A DNA stretch of 64,000 bases from Oreohelix idahoensis (lineage: Eukaryota; Mollusca; Gastropoda; Stylommatophora; Oreohelicidae): assembly GCA_024509875.1 (NCBI GenBank), contig JAMPIV010012241.1, positions 124,001 through 188,000 on the forward strand, written 5' to 3'. The position numbers and the translations under genes are program-made. Positions within the stretch are counted from its first letter, which is position 1. Every line of letters begins with the position of its first letter. Of this stretch, positions 44,760 to 55,734 are shown one piece after another. The notes under the pieces were generated by a model. It saw only the letters and a list, made by a program, of their open reading frames with translations, ran no database searches and was not told the origin of the DNA.

Positions 44760-45527
44760 TTACGTTTTGGTCATTGAGTATGGACTGGGAATACTCACGC
44801 TGTCAGTAACACAATGTGAACGACTAGAACGCATTCAGAATGAAGGGATGCGCATAATCTTGGGCTGTACGTGAGATACCCCCATTGCAACAATGAGTTA
44901 CATGCTTGGAGTGCTGTCGATTAAATCCAGATATGCGATGGCCCAAGCAAAAGCCTATATGCGAGTATCCACAGACAAATCTACAAACTATAGGATGCAG
45001 TGCAACAATAACATGGATACCATCACATGTGGGGATAGCAGGAAATGAGCTTGCAGACAAAGAAGCCAAAGGGGGGAGAGCTAGCCATAACAAAATTGAA
45101 GTAGGCTTAGGGAAGTTTGAAATTAAGAGCTTAATTGCTCAAGCAATAACTAAAGAGTGGATAACAGCATGGGACCAAAGTAAAAAAGCAAGACACTCAT
45201 ATAAAATCCTTAAAAAACCAAGCAAAAAATGTCAAATAAAAGATGAACTAAAAAATACCAATTAATAAAAAATTGCTGAGGCTCAAGCTTGGAACTGGAT
45301 ATTTCATGATTGAGGAACCCACATGTGAAGAGTGTCAAGAACCAAACACAATTAAACACTTTCTGGTGGACTGCAAGAAATATGACCAACAGAGGGAAAA
45401 CATTAAGACATACTGTAGTAACCACAATGTAGAAATGAGGGTAGAAAATCTCATAGGCACAAAGACCCCTTCAGAAATGCAAAAGTTAATAAAACACTAT
45501 ATTACAAAAACTAAAGCTAACATATAA
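44760..45527 (+). mobile_element. I-group LINE fragment with RNase H C-terminus and zinc knuckle
   Basis: Early part (44,800-44,960): RIQNEGMRIILG and MLGVLSIKSRYAMAQAKAYM, the region after the reverse transcriptase. Then ATITWIPSHVGIAGNELADK (45,003-45,062), the end of an RNase H domain with its conserved His and Asp. Then a zinc motif EPTCEECQEPNTIKHFLVDC (45,315-45,374) and a stop at 45,525-45,527. The N-terminal half of the RNase H domain is deleted and frames change at least twice. Confidence 0.82.
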
Positions 45528-45805
45528 AAAACAAATAAGGATTTGAGTCAGTAGTCCAAACTCGTGAAAGACTCGCCCCAGATACATACAGATTAACCAA
45601 AGAAACCATCCAGTGAAAATTAAAAACATACTAACTTAGAAAATAGCATATTTTGGAATTTCTTTTAAAAAACCATGTTGAACTATAACTACAAAAGGAA
45701 AAATACCGACTAGAGATAATATAGTATAAAATAAATACAAACAAAAACATATTACAATAAAGGAAACACGTCCTGATATAACCAACAACTCCATGTACAT
45801 GGTAG

Positions 45806-46464
45806 ATGGTTGAAAGGGGCGTGCTACAAAGAAAAGTAGCAAACACATTAAAAAAAAAAAAAAAATCCACAGACAAACGGCATCCTCTGAATGGTAACAT
45901 AACTGACATTAAAGGAGCAAGAATAAAGAGAGGAATGTCATGGATGGCACAGGCAGAGATAACGATCAAACAGGTGGCCACAGTCGACAATATATTCAAG
46001 GGAGAAGAGTGGAGTATGTCAGATGAGACCTGGATTAACTACCAGCATGTCTTCATCAGCCTTGGCAGAGAGTGTAGAAAGTGGGGGAATGGAAAAGCAG
46101 AATTGGAAATTAATCACCTGATACATGATCATGCCGGGGATAATGATGCCGTTGTGTATACAGATGGGTCTGTGATCCGTGGTGAGAAATCCGGCTGGGG
46201 CTTCTCTGCTCGGGTGCAGGGCAGAATCGTCGCCGAACATAGCGGGTCTTACAAGATAACAACTTCCAGCATGAGAATGGAGGTCGAGGCTGTTACTGCA
46301 GCCTTAAGGTGGATATCTGAAACTTCATTAACAAAGGCTATCATTGTGTCAGACTCTCAGTCCACGCTTCGGAAGGTTCAAAGTAGTTGGTTGTGGCATG
46401 AATGGAAAACATTCATAGAAGCTGTCGTAGATTTTTTCGATAGGAATTTAAGATTAATTATGGT
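45806..46464 (+). pseudogene. RNase H domain of Nimb/I-like LINE, N-terminal part
   Basis: An open frame with AVVYTDGSVIRGEKSGWGF (first catalytic Asp), SSMRMEVEAVTAALRWIS (Glu) and AIIVSDSQSTLRKVQ (second Asp), so the RNase H1 catalytic core is intact up to the break. RNase H removes the RNA strand during second-strand synthesis in this LINE group. The region before about residue 30 is an A-run artefact (45,849-45,864). The frame is cut by the insertion at 46,465 and then runs spuriously to 46,483. Confidence 0.85.
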
Positions 46465-48989
46465 CCCGTCTAAACAGAACTAGAACAGGTGATAGCTCAG
46501 TGAGAGATAAGGTAAAGAAATAGATTTTCACGAAGTGAAGTGGTGAAAGGTAAAGTCTGTCCCTGGATTTGAGATATAATCTATCCAGCCTATCGGTTAC
46601 GATTGAGATTCTTAGATCAGACAGTCTTTCCTATAAATATATATAGATATATTCAACCACTCACATCTACCCACACACATAGATAAGTGACGACAATTAG
46701 ACGCACAAACGTGAAAACTATATCAATGGAATAGGGATCTTTTGGGACAAGCTGACCAACACACGTAAATAAAGTTTATGTAAATTTTATTTATCATAAA
46801 GAAACTTCACAACAGCAATATTTTTAATATCAAAACAAATACAAATAAACATAAGTTAATGAATTAATTAAAGGGTTAGACTCATAGGTGTAATCCTCCC
46901 TCCCTCTGTTGAGACAAGATCCCGTTAGACGAAAGTTATTAACCCCAAAGAGTCAAAGATTTATACGCTATGGTCTAGTATTTCCCTCTACAGTAAAGAA
47001 CAGAGTTTATACGTTAATCTATTCTGATAAAGGGACAGCATCAGCAAACTTGCCTAGAAAAAAAAATACACAAAGTGAGTACATGGATTCTACAAGATAT
47101 ACATGAAAATTAGTCATTCATTCTTCCTCTCTTTTCAGACAACCGTGGCCACGAGCATTCTTTCTTACCTAATACTGGTGTTGTATCTTCTGGAACAATC
47201 TTTAGGACACACACACACAGCAGACCCAGTGTTATATTTGGCAAAGAGAACCCCAGCTCCTCAAAGTGATATTAACTTCAATTCCCCGGGGAGCGTTCCC
47301 TTTATTATTTTTTTATTTAGGATTACTGTTTATGTTACCTTTAATTTGTCCAGGTAAGAAATTTAACGGCGCTCACAGTGTCAATAGCTTGAGATTTCCA
47401 GTACATAGAAATGACAGGTTGGTAACTTCTCTCAGTATAAAATTCTTTGTCACACCACAAATGGTCAGACGTCGGGAGATGTAAATGCTTGTTAAGTCAC
47501 CGCAACGGGCTGACTAAATGAAATTTGCAAAGAAAATCTGGATCTATATGCCCAGTTACAAAGTCACTCTTAATGTTCTTTGGGCGGTATTCTGTCTTTT
47601 TCTGGGTGTAAACACAACCTCAGACAGTTTTTACCTTGAAGAAACCCAGATACTAATTAAATTGTTCTTTTGTATGGTTACTTTCAGATTTACATGGAAG
47701 CCGCTGGTAAGGTTTAGGGTTTGACCCAATACTGTATAAAGGAGAAAAAGAAATACAAATACTTAACATAATATAGTATTCACAATCCTATCCTTACCCT
47801 GCGTAACATAGAAGATATTTATCCACTTCGGTTATTTAACTTTAAATTATAAACTACAAGTTTAGAGCTTGTCTTATCGTTTAAAAACTTTCGTGAAATA
47901 AATTCTAGTCATTTGAAAAAAATCAGTCATCATGAATTAGAAATAAATACATATTTCGTCAATACTCATGATGAATCAGTGCATTTACTAGTTGGTTAAA
48001 ATATTCTCTGACTGGTTACTAGCAGTTAATTAAATTTATTTTATAACTGGAATAGTTTAGCTAGAAATTATTATTTATTCTGCTAGCCAATGTAACAGTA
48101 AAACCTAGAGAAATATTAATGACGGACTATCTAGTAAATCACTCTGCACAGAAATCTAGTGAAATATAATCAACGATTTTACCACTTAAATCACTCAAAA
48201 CTACTAGTATAGTATTTTCCTCAAACACAGAAATACTAAGACTATCTCCAATCGAAAACTAAGAACTCTACTTAATACAAGTGATTCTAAAATCGTAGCT
48301 AGATGTCTTCTGAATCTGTGGCGTTACTGGATAAATTGAGTTAGAATGCTGGGGTATATATATCTCTTAAATCAAAGGGAATGGCCACTATTCACCGAAA
48401 ACCCGACTCTCTGCCAGATTTAGCACCTACGGGGAAATCTCTGCTCAAATTCTAGATGATAAGAAATCTACACCCTTTACCGCTGCACTCTCTTTAGATC
48501 AGGCGTAACGTAATTGACCAGACCGTGCGAGATTTCTTCGATCGTAAAATCACACTGTTTACCGCTTGCGGACGTGGTCATTGAACGAATCGAGCTAAGC
48601 CCGTCCTTTGATCTGGCTATTCGCCGTGTTTAATTACATTTCTAGCGAACGGATTACAAGGGAGGTAATTGAAATTTGCCTCACCTTGGTTCCAAATAAC
48701 TACTCTGATCGCTGTCTGATCTTATTACACGATTTTCAATCGCTGGCGTTAATAGTTACAGCTCAACGTAGCTAATAGGTTTGCTCGAGAACATACATCA
48801 AAGAAAATAGCGAACCACAATAAAAATGCGTGCTAAATAGAAAAAGAGACAGATCTCTGAGTGTTAGAATGGTTTTATGTTAATCAACAGGCGTAGGTGA
48901 AAGCTAGGTAAAAGAAAAGTGTAGATAAAGAAGTAGATAGACGAAAGCTATTTTCATAATATGTCACAGAAGCTTCCAGTCTACAAGAG
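46465..48989. mobile_element. Unidentified 2.5-kb insertion with 5-bp target duplication
   Basis: Bounded by ATGGT at 46,460-46,464 and 48,990-48,994. Removing it restores the RNase H reading. It is AT-rich, with no transposase, reverse transcriptase or long frame, no clear terminal inverted repeats in the outer 35 bases, and no obvious long terminal repeats by eye. A 5-bp duplication would suit an LTR element remnant or some DNA transposons. Confidence 0.65.
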
Positions 48990-48994
48990 ATGGT

Positions 48995-49353
48995 GTGGAT
49001 ATACTGTCCTGGTCATGCTGGGGTATGTGGTAATGAAAGAGCGGACAGATTAGCTGACATCAAGAGCACCCATAGTAAGGACACTAGATATGGATAAGGG
49101 AGATATACTGAGAACAATTAATGATCGCCTGTTAGAGAATGACACTGCAATAGATGAATCATCAAGGTTAAGACTGTTGGAGTTTGGCATCAAACGTAAG
49201 GCTAGTAGAGATGGACGTATGAGAGGATGCATCCGTCGTGTTTACAACCAGCGAGCTACAGGAACAGTTAGCATTCACACTCTTCGACATATTCTGATGG
49301 AGATTGAGCACCTATGGGTTTGCCCGGAGTGCAATGATGTCAATTCTGTATAA
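48995..49353 (+). pseudogene. Nimb/I-like LINE C-terminus
   Basis: Starts VWIYCPGHAGVCGNERADRL, the end of RNase H with conserved His and Asp. After a frameshift near 49,080 it reads MDKGDILRTINDRLLEND, RLRLLEFGIKRKASRDGRM and TGTVSIHTLRHILMEIEHLW, ending VCPECNDVNSV. The final C-x2-C within that ending is characteristic of the group. Confidence 0.85.
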
Positions 49354-49375
49354 CAGTAACATTTTAGAAGTATTA

Positions 49376-49410
49376 TCTCTTCAAGCATACCCCCCCCCCC
49401 CACCCCCTTA
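49376..49410. repeat. C-rich run after LINE end
   Basis: CATACC followed by an uninterrupted C run, then CACCCCC, just after the LINE stop codon. Confidence 0.8.
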
Positions 49411-49779
49411 CAATATAATGGATAGAATAATACATTTGATCAGCACTAAATCGTAAGCTTAAGGTAATTTACAGGTTAAGGACGCATGATGTAGTTTGTC
49501 CTCACCTATAAATGCGCCCAGTATATTTCCCCTTTAGACGCAATGGAAGTTTTTACATAGCCAACGAATATTATTATTCTGACGGTCCCTGTGTCTCTAG
49601 ATATTTGTCTAGCAACAATGTCCAATTATCTTTGATAATATGAAGTCGATATAATATGAAACTCTTGTAATGTTAGGGTGATATCGCTTAACACAAGAGC
49701 ATTTTAAAAAAAATCTAGATCATAAGGAGTGCATTATGAAAGAGGACGGCTTACCCTCTATTTCTCTTGCACCAACATT

Positions 49780-49876
49780 GGCAAGTCTTGGAGTCGAGTC
49801 GCTAATTCCTAAATCGCTTCGTCTGGAGTCGATTCGCTGTGGTGACTTAAGTCCGAGTCGACAGCACTACTAACCC
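49780..49876 (-). repeat. Possible hAT terminus (GAGTCG-rich)
   Basis: On the minus strand it begins TAGTGCTGTCGACTCGGACT and continues with repeated GACTC words, resembling the CAGTGCTGTGGAGTCGG-type termini of hAT elements. No transposase is associated. Confidence 0.4.
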
Positions 49877-49919
49877 GTCAGTGGTTGAACAGGATATCAA
49901 AAGGAATGCAGTAAGCGAC

Positions 49920-50190
49920 CCATAGCGTGACTGCCTGCGTCAGGGTCAGCAAACCAGAGCTGACCAAGACCCTACTTCACCTCCACGTGGTGGTCCTGGA
50001 AACAGGCTGCATCACTGCAGTCTGGCTGAGGAGTAGGGATCGAAGAGGGAAGGCGAACCTGTCCCCCCAAAAAATGTCGTGCGGAATTCGGATGTGTCGG
50101 CCGAAAGGCGCAAATACCGCAGCTTCGCTGTAAACGGACACAACGCAACCAACGTCCTTTTCAGGATAAACGAGGAAGAAGAAGAAGAAC
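49920..50190 (+). mobile_element. Possible LINE/SINE 3' end with (GAA)n tail
   Basis: A GC-rich stretch ends in AGGATAAACGAGGAAGAAGA, similar in style to the 3' ends of the RTE-like elements here (GGATCGAAGAAGAAG at 18,050). The short frames inside show no definite domain, so the assignment is weak. Confidence 0.35.
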
Positions 50191-50601
50191 GGGATATATT
50201 TTTTCTTCATTTAAAAAAAAACAAAAATCAAATTATAGGCCAACAGTTGCATGCCTTGAAATTAAAATTCAACATGCATAAGAGAATAAGTGGGCTCATT
50301 TTAAAAGATAAGAGAAAGGAAGGGCAGAATGTTAGACGGGCCTGCATGCCAAATTTTAAAACCTTGAAAATAATGTTCGTTCTTTCGTCTGTTCCGTAAT
50401 CAACCAAGGGTGTGGTCATTGCCCTGTGTAACTGTAAGGGAAATCACTCCTGAAATTTACATTAACTCCTGTGACCCAAATAAGTATGGAGGACAGGTAT
50501 GAAGTTTCGCTGTGGCACAAAAGTTACAAGCTGTGGATAATCGACTGAAACACCTGATTTAAACAACATTATTTTTGTGCCCGGAATGAGTTTTGTTCCA
50601 A

Positions 50602-50705
50602 ATGATTTCAGAAGAGCCACCTGTTTGTAAAGGATGTGGCGAAGTGATATTAACAAAGCCAGTTGTACAGGCCTTAAAGAACGACTGGCACCCGAGATGT
50701 TTTAG
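50602..50705 (+). CDS. LIM-domain protein, single exon (first zinc finger)
   Basis: Encodes EEPPVCKGCGEVILTK, PVVQALKNDWHPRCF and a split codon, then donor GTAAGT. C-x2-C-x17-H-x2-C with the preceding Trp is the first zinc-binding half of a LIM domain; the second half would open the next exon with Cys-x2-Cys. LIM domains bind protein partners in adhesion, cytoskeletal or nuclear complexes. The exon begins either at ATG 50,602, which has an in-frame stop 15 bases upstream, or after an acceptor TTTCAG ending at 50,611. The next exon is not found within 1 kb. I cannot tell which LIM family it is. Confidence 0.72.
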
Positions 50706-51369
50706 GTAAGTTAACCAGACAGGATAGCCTTAAAGATTAATCTGTTATGAATACTGATCCTCGTACAGTAAATTATTTGTGTGAATGAAGTATATATCTA
50801 CCGTTTCTTCAGATTTGGTGGAGAGCAGAATTGCTTACATTTTATTATAAATCAGTGGAATCATTATACCGATAAGCTTTTCCATTTCCGTAAAATTATG
50901 GAATACGGTAACAACTAGGCCTAACCTTTTTCAAATTCCAATGGGGTCTTGAAGCGCAACCGCTTTTGGATGTACTTCCTGTATTTACAAGAGTGGAAAT
51001 AACTTATTTACTGTCTGAGCAGAGGCGGTTCCAGACTAACGCCCAGCAACTGGCGCCCAAGATAAACCATGCAGAGTTGAAGATCCTAAGCCATTGGCCT
51101 CTAATTGTGAGGGTCTGTTGAAATATTTTCCTGGTTTGCCTATGCAGCAAGGTCCTATGTTTGGATACGAATTAAAAAAAAAAATTATGTTTAAAGCTTT
51201 TGAGGGGATAATTTTAAGTGCTTATGATTTATCAAACACGAAATTCTAGGTGTGGTAATGCTGTTCACTTGCAATATTGTTTAATGATTGGACTGCGTGT
51301 TTAAAATTTTTTATTAACTGTGTCTGGTTTTTATAATATTGTGATATTATCAGAAACAGTTTAAATGAA
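50706..51369. other. Probable intron of LIM gene, nothing recognised
   Basis: Sequence after the LIM exon donor, without a downstream LIM half. Confidence 0.4.
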
Positions 51370-51533
51370 TTAGTGGGACTTTTTTATTTTTTGGATGCCA
51401 TCCATATAAGTTGCCCAGATCGTTAGGTTAAGGACTCCTAACCATAACCCTTTCCCCTTATTATTGCATCTCTGAATTATTTTTTAAGGTCGTAATGAAC
51501 ACACCACCCACTATTGTTATTTCAACCCTCAAT
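51370..51533 (+). repeat. Dispersed repeat with TTAGG-like core, short copy
   Basis: Contains GGATGCCATCCATATAAGTT, GATCGTTAGGTTAAGGACTC and, in reverse sense, TTGCATCTCTGAATTATTTT. It joins the two halves found separately at 360-672 and 6,630-6,850 and so shows the intact layout of that repeat. Confidence 0.6.
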
Positions 51534-51542
51534 AACAGTTCT

Positions 51543-51895
51543 GAGGAGCCGCGCTAGCGTAGTGGTTACCACACCGCTCTGGCGACCAGGTGATCCAGGA
51601 TCAAACCCGGGCGATGGCATTTGAGGATTTTTCGTCGACCGGGAATTGGACTGGATTAACTCGAGACCTGGCGAGAACATTTGAAGGAGTGTCGTCGACC
51701 AGGGACTGGCGACTCCTGAGCCGACCCAGCTCTAATGGGTACCTCCGAAATCGGCGAGTATCTGCCTGAATGGCGAGGGACACCTGTCTCTGTACAAGAA
51801 AAAAGGGATACTCACGTAAAATCAATGTCAGGTTAGACATCAATAATAACCTGAGTTTCGCCTCGAGTATTAGCGGGCGTACAAAAAAAAAAAAA
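51543..51895 (+). mobile_element. tRNA-derived SINE, full-length plus-strand copy
   Basis: A tRNA-like head with A box TAGCGTAGTGG (51,555-51,565) and B box GGATCAAACCC (51,598-51,608), a body, then GCGGGCGTAC and poly(A). Target duplications AACAGTTCT lie at 51,534-51,542 and 51,896-51,904. It is inserted next to the TTAGG-like repeat. Confidence 0.93.
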
Positions 51896-51904
51896 AACAG
51901 TTCT

Positions 51905-52954
51905 AATGAAACTTTTCTTCATTAAGCTGTCTGATGGTTGAGAGATAGATAAACATACATAAGAATTGGATAGAAATATGGAAATTGTGTAAGAAAACAG
52001 AATTCTGCTCAGAGGATTTCAGGATTTAAGCTTTTCTTAAAAGATTAGTGAGAGTTACTTTGGAAGTTTGAGCAAGAAACAGAAGTCAAAGATTAAACAT
52101 AATTAAAAGACAATTAACTTGGAGATGGAATGAGAGAGATGAAGTGGTCTTTTTTGTATTACACATGAAATAAGACAGTTAGCCAAGATTGGCAATGGAC
52201 TGACCTAGGCTGGACAAAAAGCAGGCATTCTGAACCCCTTTTTGCCATCACTCTCCTGAGAGTGAACTTAAGTGTTCACAACTCCTGTCATTCCTCAAAT
52301 AAATCAATGGACCAGTCAAGACATAATTGACACATGGTTCTACTTCTAGCTAATTCTTCTCATATACTGAGAAAAATATAAAAATAAATGAATGATCATA
52401 AATAGATCTGGCTGCTGCTGTTTTCGGTCAGTAAGGGCTTAGATTCTAGGGGCAATTTTGGACAATGCTAGGCACATATCATGTCTGGCATCCAAATGAT
52501 TTCTAGCTATTGTTTTCACACAGACCAGTATGAAAATCTGAGTGTCCAGACTGGCAGTTATAGGTTGTAGCAGACAGGATTAAGAGTAAAGGAGCTTTCC
52601 ATGCCAAAATATTAGAGTTTAAACTTTAGAATATTATCCAGTTAGAAAGCACAATTGCAATACCATTTTTTGGGTAGATACAAAAAACCCCACACCTCCT
52701 CTGTATCCCTGGGGTGGGGCATTCCACGGTTTAAAATTTCTTCTGCCCATTTCTGTACCCTGATAAAATAACGATTTCACTCGTTCGTTCATTAAGAACC
52801 TTTGGCATAGAGGAAATGGCAGAAACAGGAGCACTTGGGGTTGAGTCTTTGAAGTGTAAGTCAAGGAGAAAGATAAATAAAATGGGAGATGAGAGAAAGT
52901 CCTGGAGTAGGGTGGGTGAAGAGTTTTTCTTCTGCTTCATATGCCATTGATTTT
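51905..52954. other. No gene recognised
   Basis: About 1 kb without an assignable motif. Short frames here disagree in sense and have no domain. Confidence 0.4.
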
Positions 52955-53505
52955 TATTGTTTAACTAGGAGTGCTGAGCTTCTCACTCTTTTACGGCCAA
53001 TACCTAGTTGAAGACTTGGTATTATCTACACTGTAGATCTATTATTTTCCAGTAGCTTTTCTGCCAATCCGAAATGTTCTGAGTTGAAGTCATGAGCTCA
53101 GTTTCTCCAGCTTGGCTTGCATTTAAAGGATCATCACATCTGTTCCCAAGCTAGGAGTAAGAAGCGTGTGTCATACTTTGCATTCCTCGCCATCCAAGGA
53201 GACTCTCCAATTAAGCAGAGCGAAAATACTGTGCTCTGGTTCTGGGCTCTCCAAAGCAATTGTCATGTCCTGCGCAGAACCACTTCTCAGCTTCCCCTGC
53301 CTATCACTAGGTCCATAGTGAGATCCTCTTGCATGCAGTCAACCAGGTCAAAGCCAAACAATAACATATGGGTCTCAAGTGACTTCTCCAAGCTTAGTGT
53401 GCAATGCTGGTTTCTCAACAAGTTTCAGCACAGGGGGAATCCCTGGAAGTGTGTGGATGATTTCAGGCAGAGGTTCACTTCCACATTTGAATTCTGTAGC
53501 ATTGT
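52955..53505 (+). repeat. Dispersed repeat family F, fourth copy
   Basis: Begins TTGTTTAACTAGGAGTGCTG and contains GGTATTATCTACACTGTAG, GTGAGATCCTCTTGCATGCA and CACAGGGGGAATCCCTGGAA, as in 7,905-8,530 and 20,641-20,935. Confidence 0.75.
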
Positions 53506-53631
53506 GCATAGCCTGTTTAAGTTCTTGCATAGCCTGTTTAAGTTCTTGCATAGCCTGTTTAAGTTCTTGCATAGCCTGTTTAAGTTCTTGCATAGCCTGT
53601 TTAAGTTCTTGCATAGCCTGTTTAAGTTCTT
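53506..53631. repeat. 21-bp tandem array, 6 copies
   Basis: Six nearly identical copies of GCATAGCCTGTTTAAGTTCT plus T. As 21 is a multiple of three, all frames stay open; the minus strand reads as MQELKQA heptads. It abuts the end of repeat F. Confidence 0.95.
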
Positions 53632-54010
53632 TTCATAATTTTCATTCTCCTTGTATTTTGTCTCCTGTTCTGTTGGGATTTCCTGCTATATTTTACATAA
53701 TGTTAGAACAAAGATTGCAATTTGATGCTAATATAATTCCTGAAAGCATGTCCTATGAAGCTCCAGAATCTTTTACCTCACAGTTTGATTCACTGGTATT
53801 TTTCTTGTTCTTTCCATGAATTTTACATTGATTGGTGATTATGGCACGTCGTTGCCACTGGTGACTCTGGATAACATTTTTCTGCTCTCACGTTTGTGAG
53901 AGTCAGAAGGATCGAGGTTTCATGGTGTTGAAAGTTGATGCATCTATTGGAGGGCAAGTCCGCACAAAGGTACAACAGGCCAATCACCTGTTTATCTTAA
54001 ATTTGATTTA

Positions 54011-54300
54011 GGGGTCCGGGTGGCTAAGACGTACGGCGTCCGCCTCTAATTCTTAAGGTACCGGGTTCGCTCACAGTACAGGGAATATAGTTCATGGAAT
54101 TTTTTTTCACAACCAGTGGTTCCTAATGATGCCATACTCCCCCCTGATTTCCTGGTTAGTGAGATCGGATGTCTAGCCTTCTTGCATAAGGACGAAAAAA
54201 TAGGAGGTCCCATGTGCAAGTTGCACATGTTAAAAATCTCTTGCAGTTGGAAATCGTAAGAGTAGGCCATACGGCCGCTGCTAGTGCAAAAAATTTAAAA
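54011..54300 (+). mobile_element. tRNA-derived SINE, second family
   Basis: The head GGGTCCGGGTGGCTAAGACG has an A-box-like start and is followed at 54,064 by GGTTCGCTCAC, a B-box-like word, spaced as in a tRNA. About 230 bases of unrelated body follow. Without a second copy in the window the ends are uncertain. A decayed tRNA gene is less likely because the arms do not close. Confidence 0.5.
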
Positions 54301-54799
54301 ATTAGGACACCTACCTACCCCAAAAATATTTATAGAATGTGTGATTTCTGTGTACACACATTGGGATACTCGCCGGTGCTACAGAGTTTGTGCACTGTGC
54401 TGAGATCCTCCTTCTGTGATCTAAGGGAGGCGATCGAAGCACTGATGGAGTTAACTGTGTGCAATGAAGTTGGTCTTTGAAATCAAAACAAAATTTGATT
54501 ACAGGAAACCATAGAGAGACATGGTACTTTGTTTCAACATGTACACCCCAAGGTGGAAGAGGAATGACTAAACAAAAGATTGAGTCATACCCTTTGAACT
54601 TTCTGTTCATTTTCTGATTTGCAAGCAGAATGTTATGTTGTAAAAGACAACTATTGAGATTTGTGTGTGGCACTAGTAACCTCTTCATGTGCTATAAATA
54701 GCCGCAGCAACCTCTGCTGTAGGACCAGATTAAGTTCTGATATATAGATTTCCTGCAAAGAGGCCAGCTACCATGATGGCTCATTCCTCTTAGTGTGTA

Positions 54800-55161
54800 C
54801 AGGTATACCTCGCTTTATTGCGCTTCGCAGATATTGCGCTTTTTTTTAAAAATTATTCATTTTTATTTATTAGAACGTGCCTTCTTCTTCCAATAGATTT
54901 TGGCTCCACCAGCAAAACAATTACGATTCGCTGAAGGCTCAGATGATGAAGATTAGCATTCTTTTTAGCAATAAAGTATTTATAGTTTTACAGTACATTG
55001 TGTTTTAGACTTAGTGCACTTAATAGACATAGTGTAAACATGATTTTAGGTTTTTATATGCACTTGGAAGACAGAAAAATGTGTGTCACCCGCTTTATTG
55101 CGATATTCGCTTTATTGCAGTGGTTTGGAACCGAACCCACAATATCTCCAAGGTTTACCTG
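54800..55161. mobile_element. Tigger-like (pogo/Tc1-mariner) MITE
   Basis: 362 bp, flanked by TA at 54,798-54,799 and 55,162-55,163. The left end is CAGGTATACCTCGCTTTATT, then GCGCTTCGCAGATATTGCGC. The right end, reading outward, is GATATTCGCTTTATTGCAGT then CGAACCCACAATATCTCC and ACCTG. These ends and internal words (ACGATTCGCTGAAGGCTCAG, TTTTAGCAATAAAGTATTTA, TTTTATATGCACTTGGAAGA) closely resemble what I recall of the mammalian Tigger1/MER2 group. It has no transposase, so it would need a related autonomous source. Confidence 0.88.
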
Positions 55162-55499
55162 TACAAGAAGGAAGAGAGAGAAGTAGGGTTTTAGAGGTCT
55201 TGGATAATAGAATAGTCTGTGATTCGTGAGAGCGACGGTGGTACTTGAGTTGTATACTGTTAGATGGCATTTAGACCTGTCCAGACATTCTATTTTATTT
55301 TGGTAGCCCGTGACAGGATCTCAGTTAAACAATTTTAAATATTTAAAAAATGAGTTTAAAAGTTTAGAAACTGGTGGTTATTACAAAAAGGTTATAACTG
55401 GTCTGTCTCCGGTCTCTAATCCTCTTGCTCTTGCCTGCACACACACACGCAGACTTTTGTGTTTCTCCTTGTAAGAGTCGTGCACACATGCACAGACTT

Positions 55500-55545
55500 A
55501 GTCTTTTACTCTCTCTCTCTCCCTCTCTCTCACACAGACGCCACT
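55500..55545. repeat. CT-rich microsatellite
   Basis: CTCTCTCTCTCTCCCTCTCTCT followed by CACACAG, in shortened form; simple repeat only. Confidence 0.8.
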
Positions 55546-55734
55546 AACTTGCTTACTTCATGATTCAGTCACTCACATAGACATGAACGCCATACATGGC
55601 CCCACTCTTGCTATGTTTGTTATATTTGTTCTCTCTTCCCCCCTTCCCCCTTTTTTCTGTAATGGGAAAACGAAAACTAAGCACACTGCCTCACAAAGCG
55701 CACAACATGAAAATATAACTGTTCAAAGTGTACA

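Larger units (their letters stand above)
45842..49355 (+). mobile_element. Nimb/I-like LINE 3' end, split by a 2.5-kb insertion
   Basis: The coding sequence runs 45,806-46,464 and resumes at 48,995-49,355. The RNase H reading continues exactly across the gap: ...RLIMV before, VWIYCPGHAGV after. The ending AT-rich/C-run sequence follows at 49,356-49,410. No poly(A) tail is evident. Confidence 0.8.

Noticed and set aside
54011..54085. Functional tRNA gene
   Set aside because: B-box-like word is imperfect, the acceptor and T arms do not pair, and SINE-like body follows.
54800..55161. Human DNA contamination as the source of the Tigger-like element
   Set aside because: Several differences from the remembered mammalian sequence, and continuous non-mammalian flanks including a TA duplication. 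Reads should still be checked.
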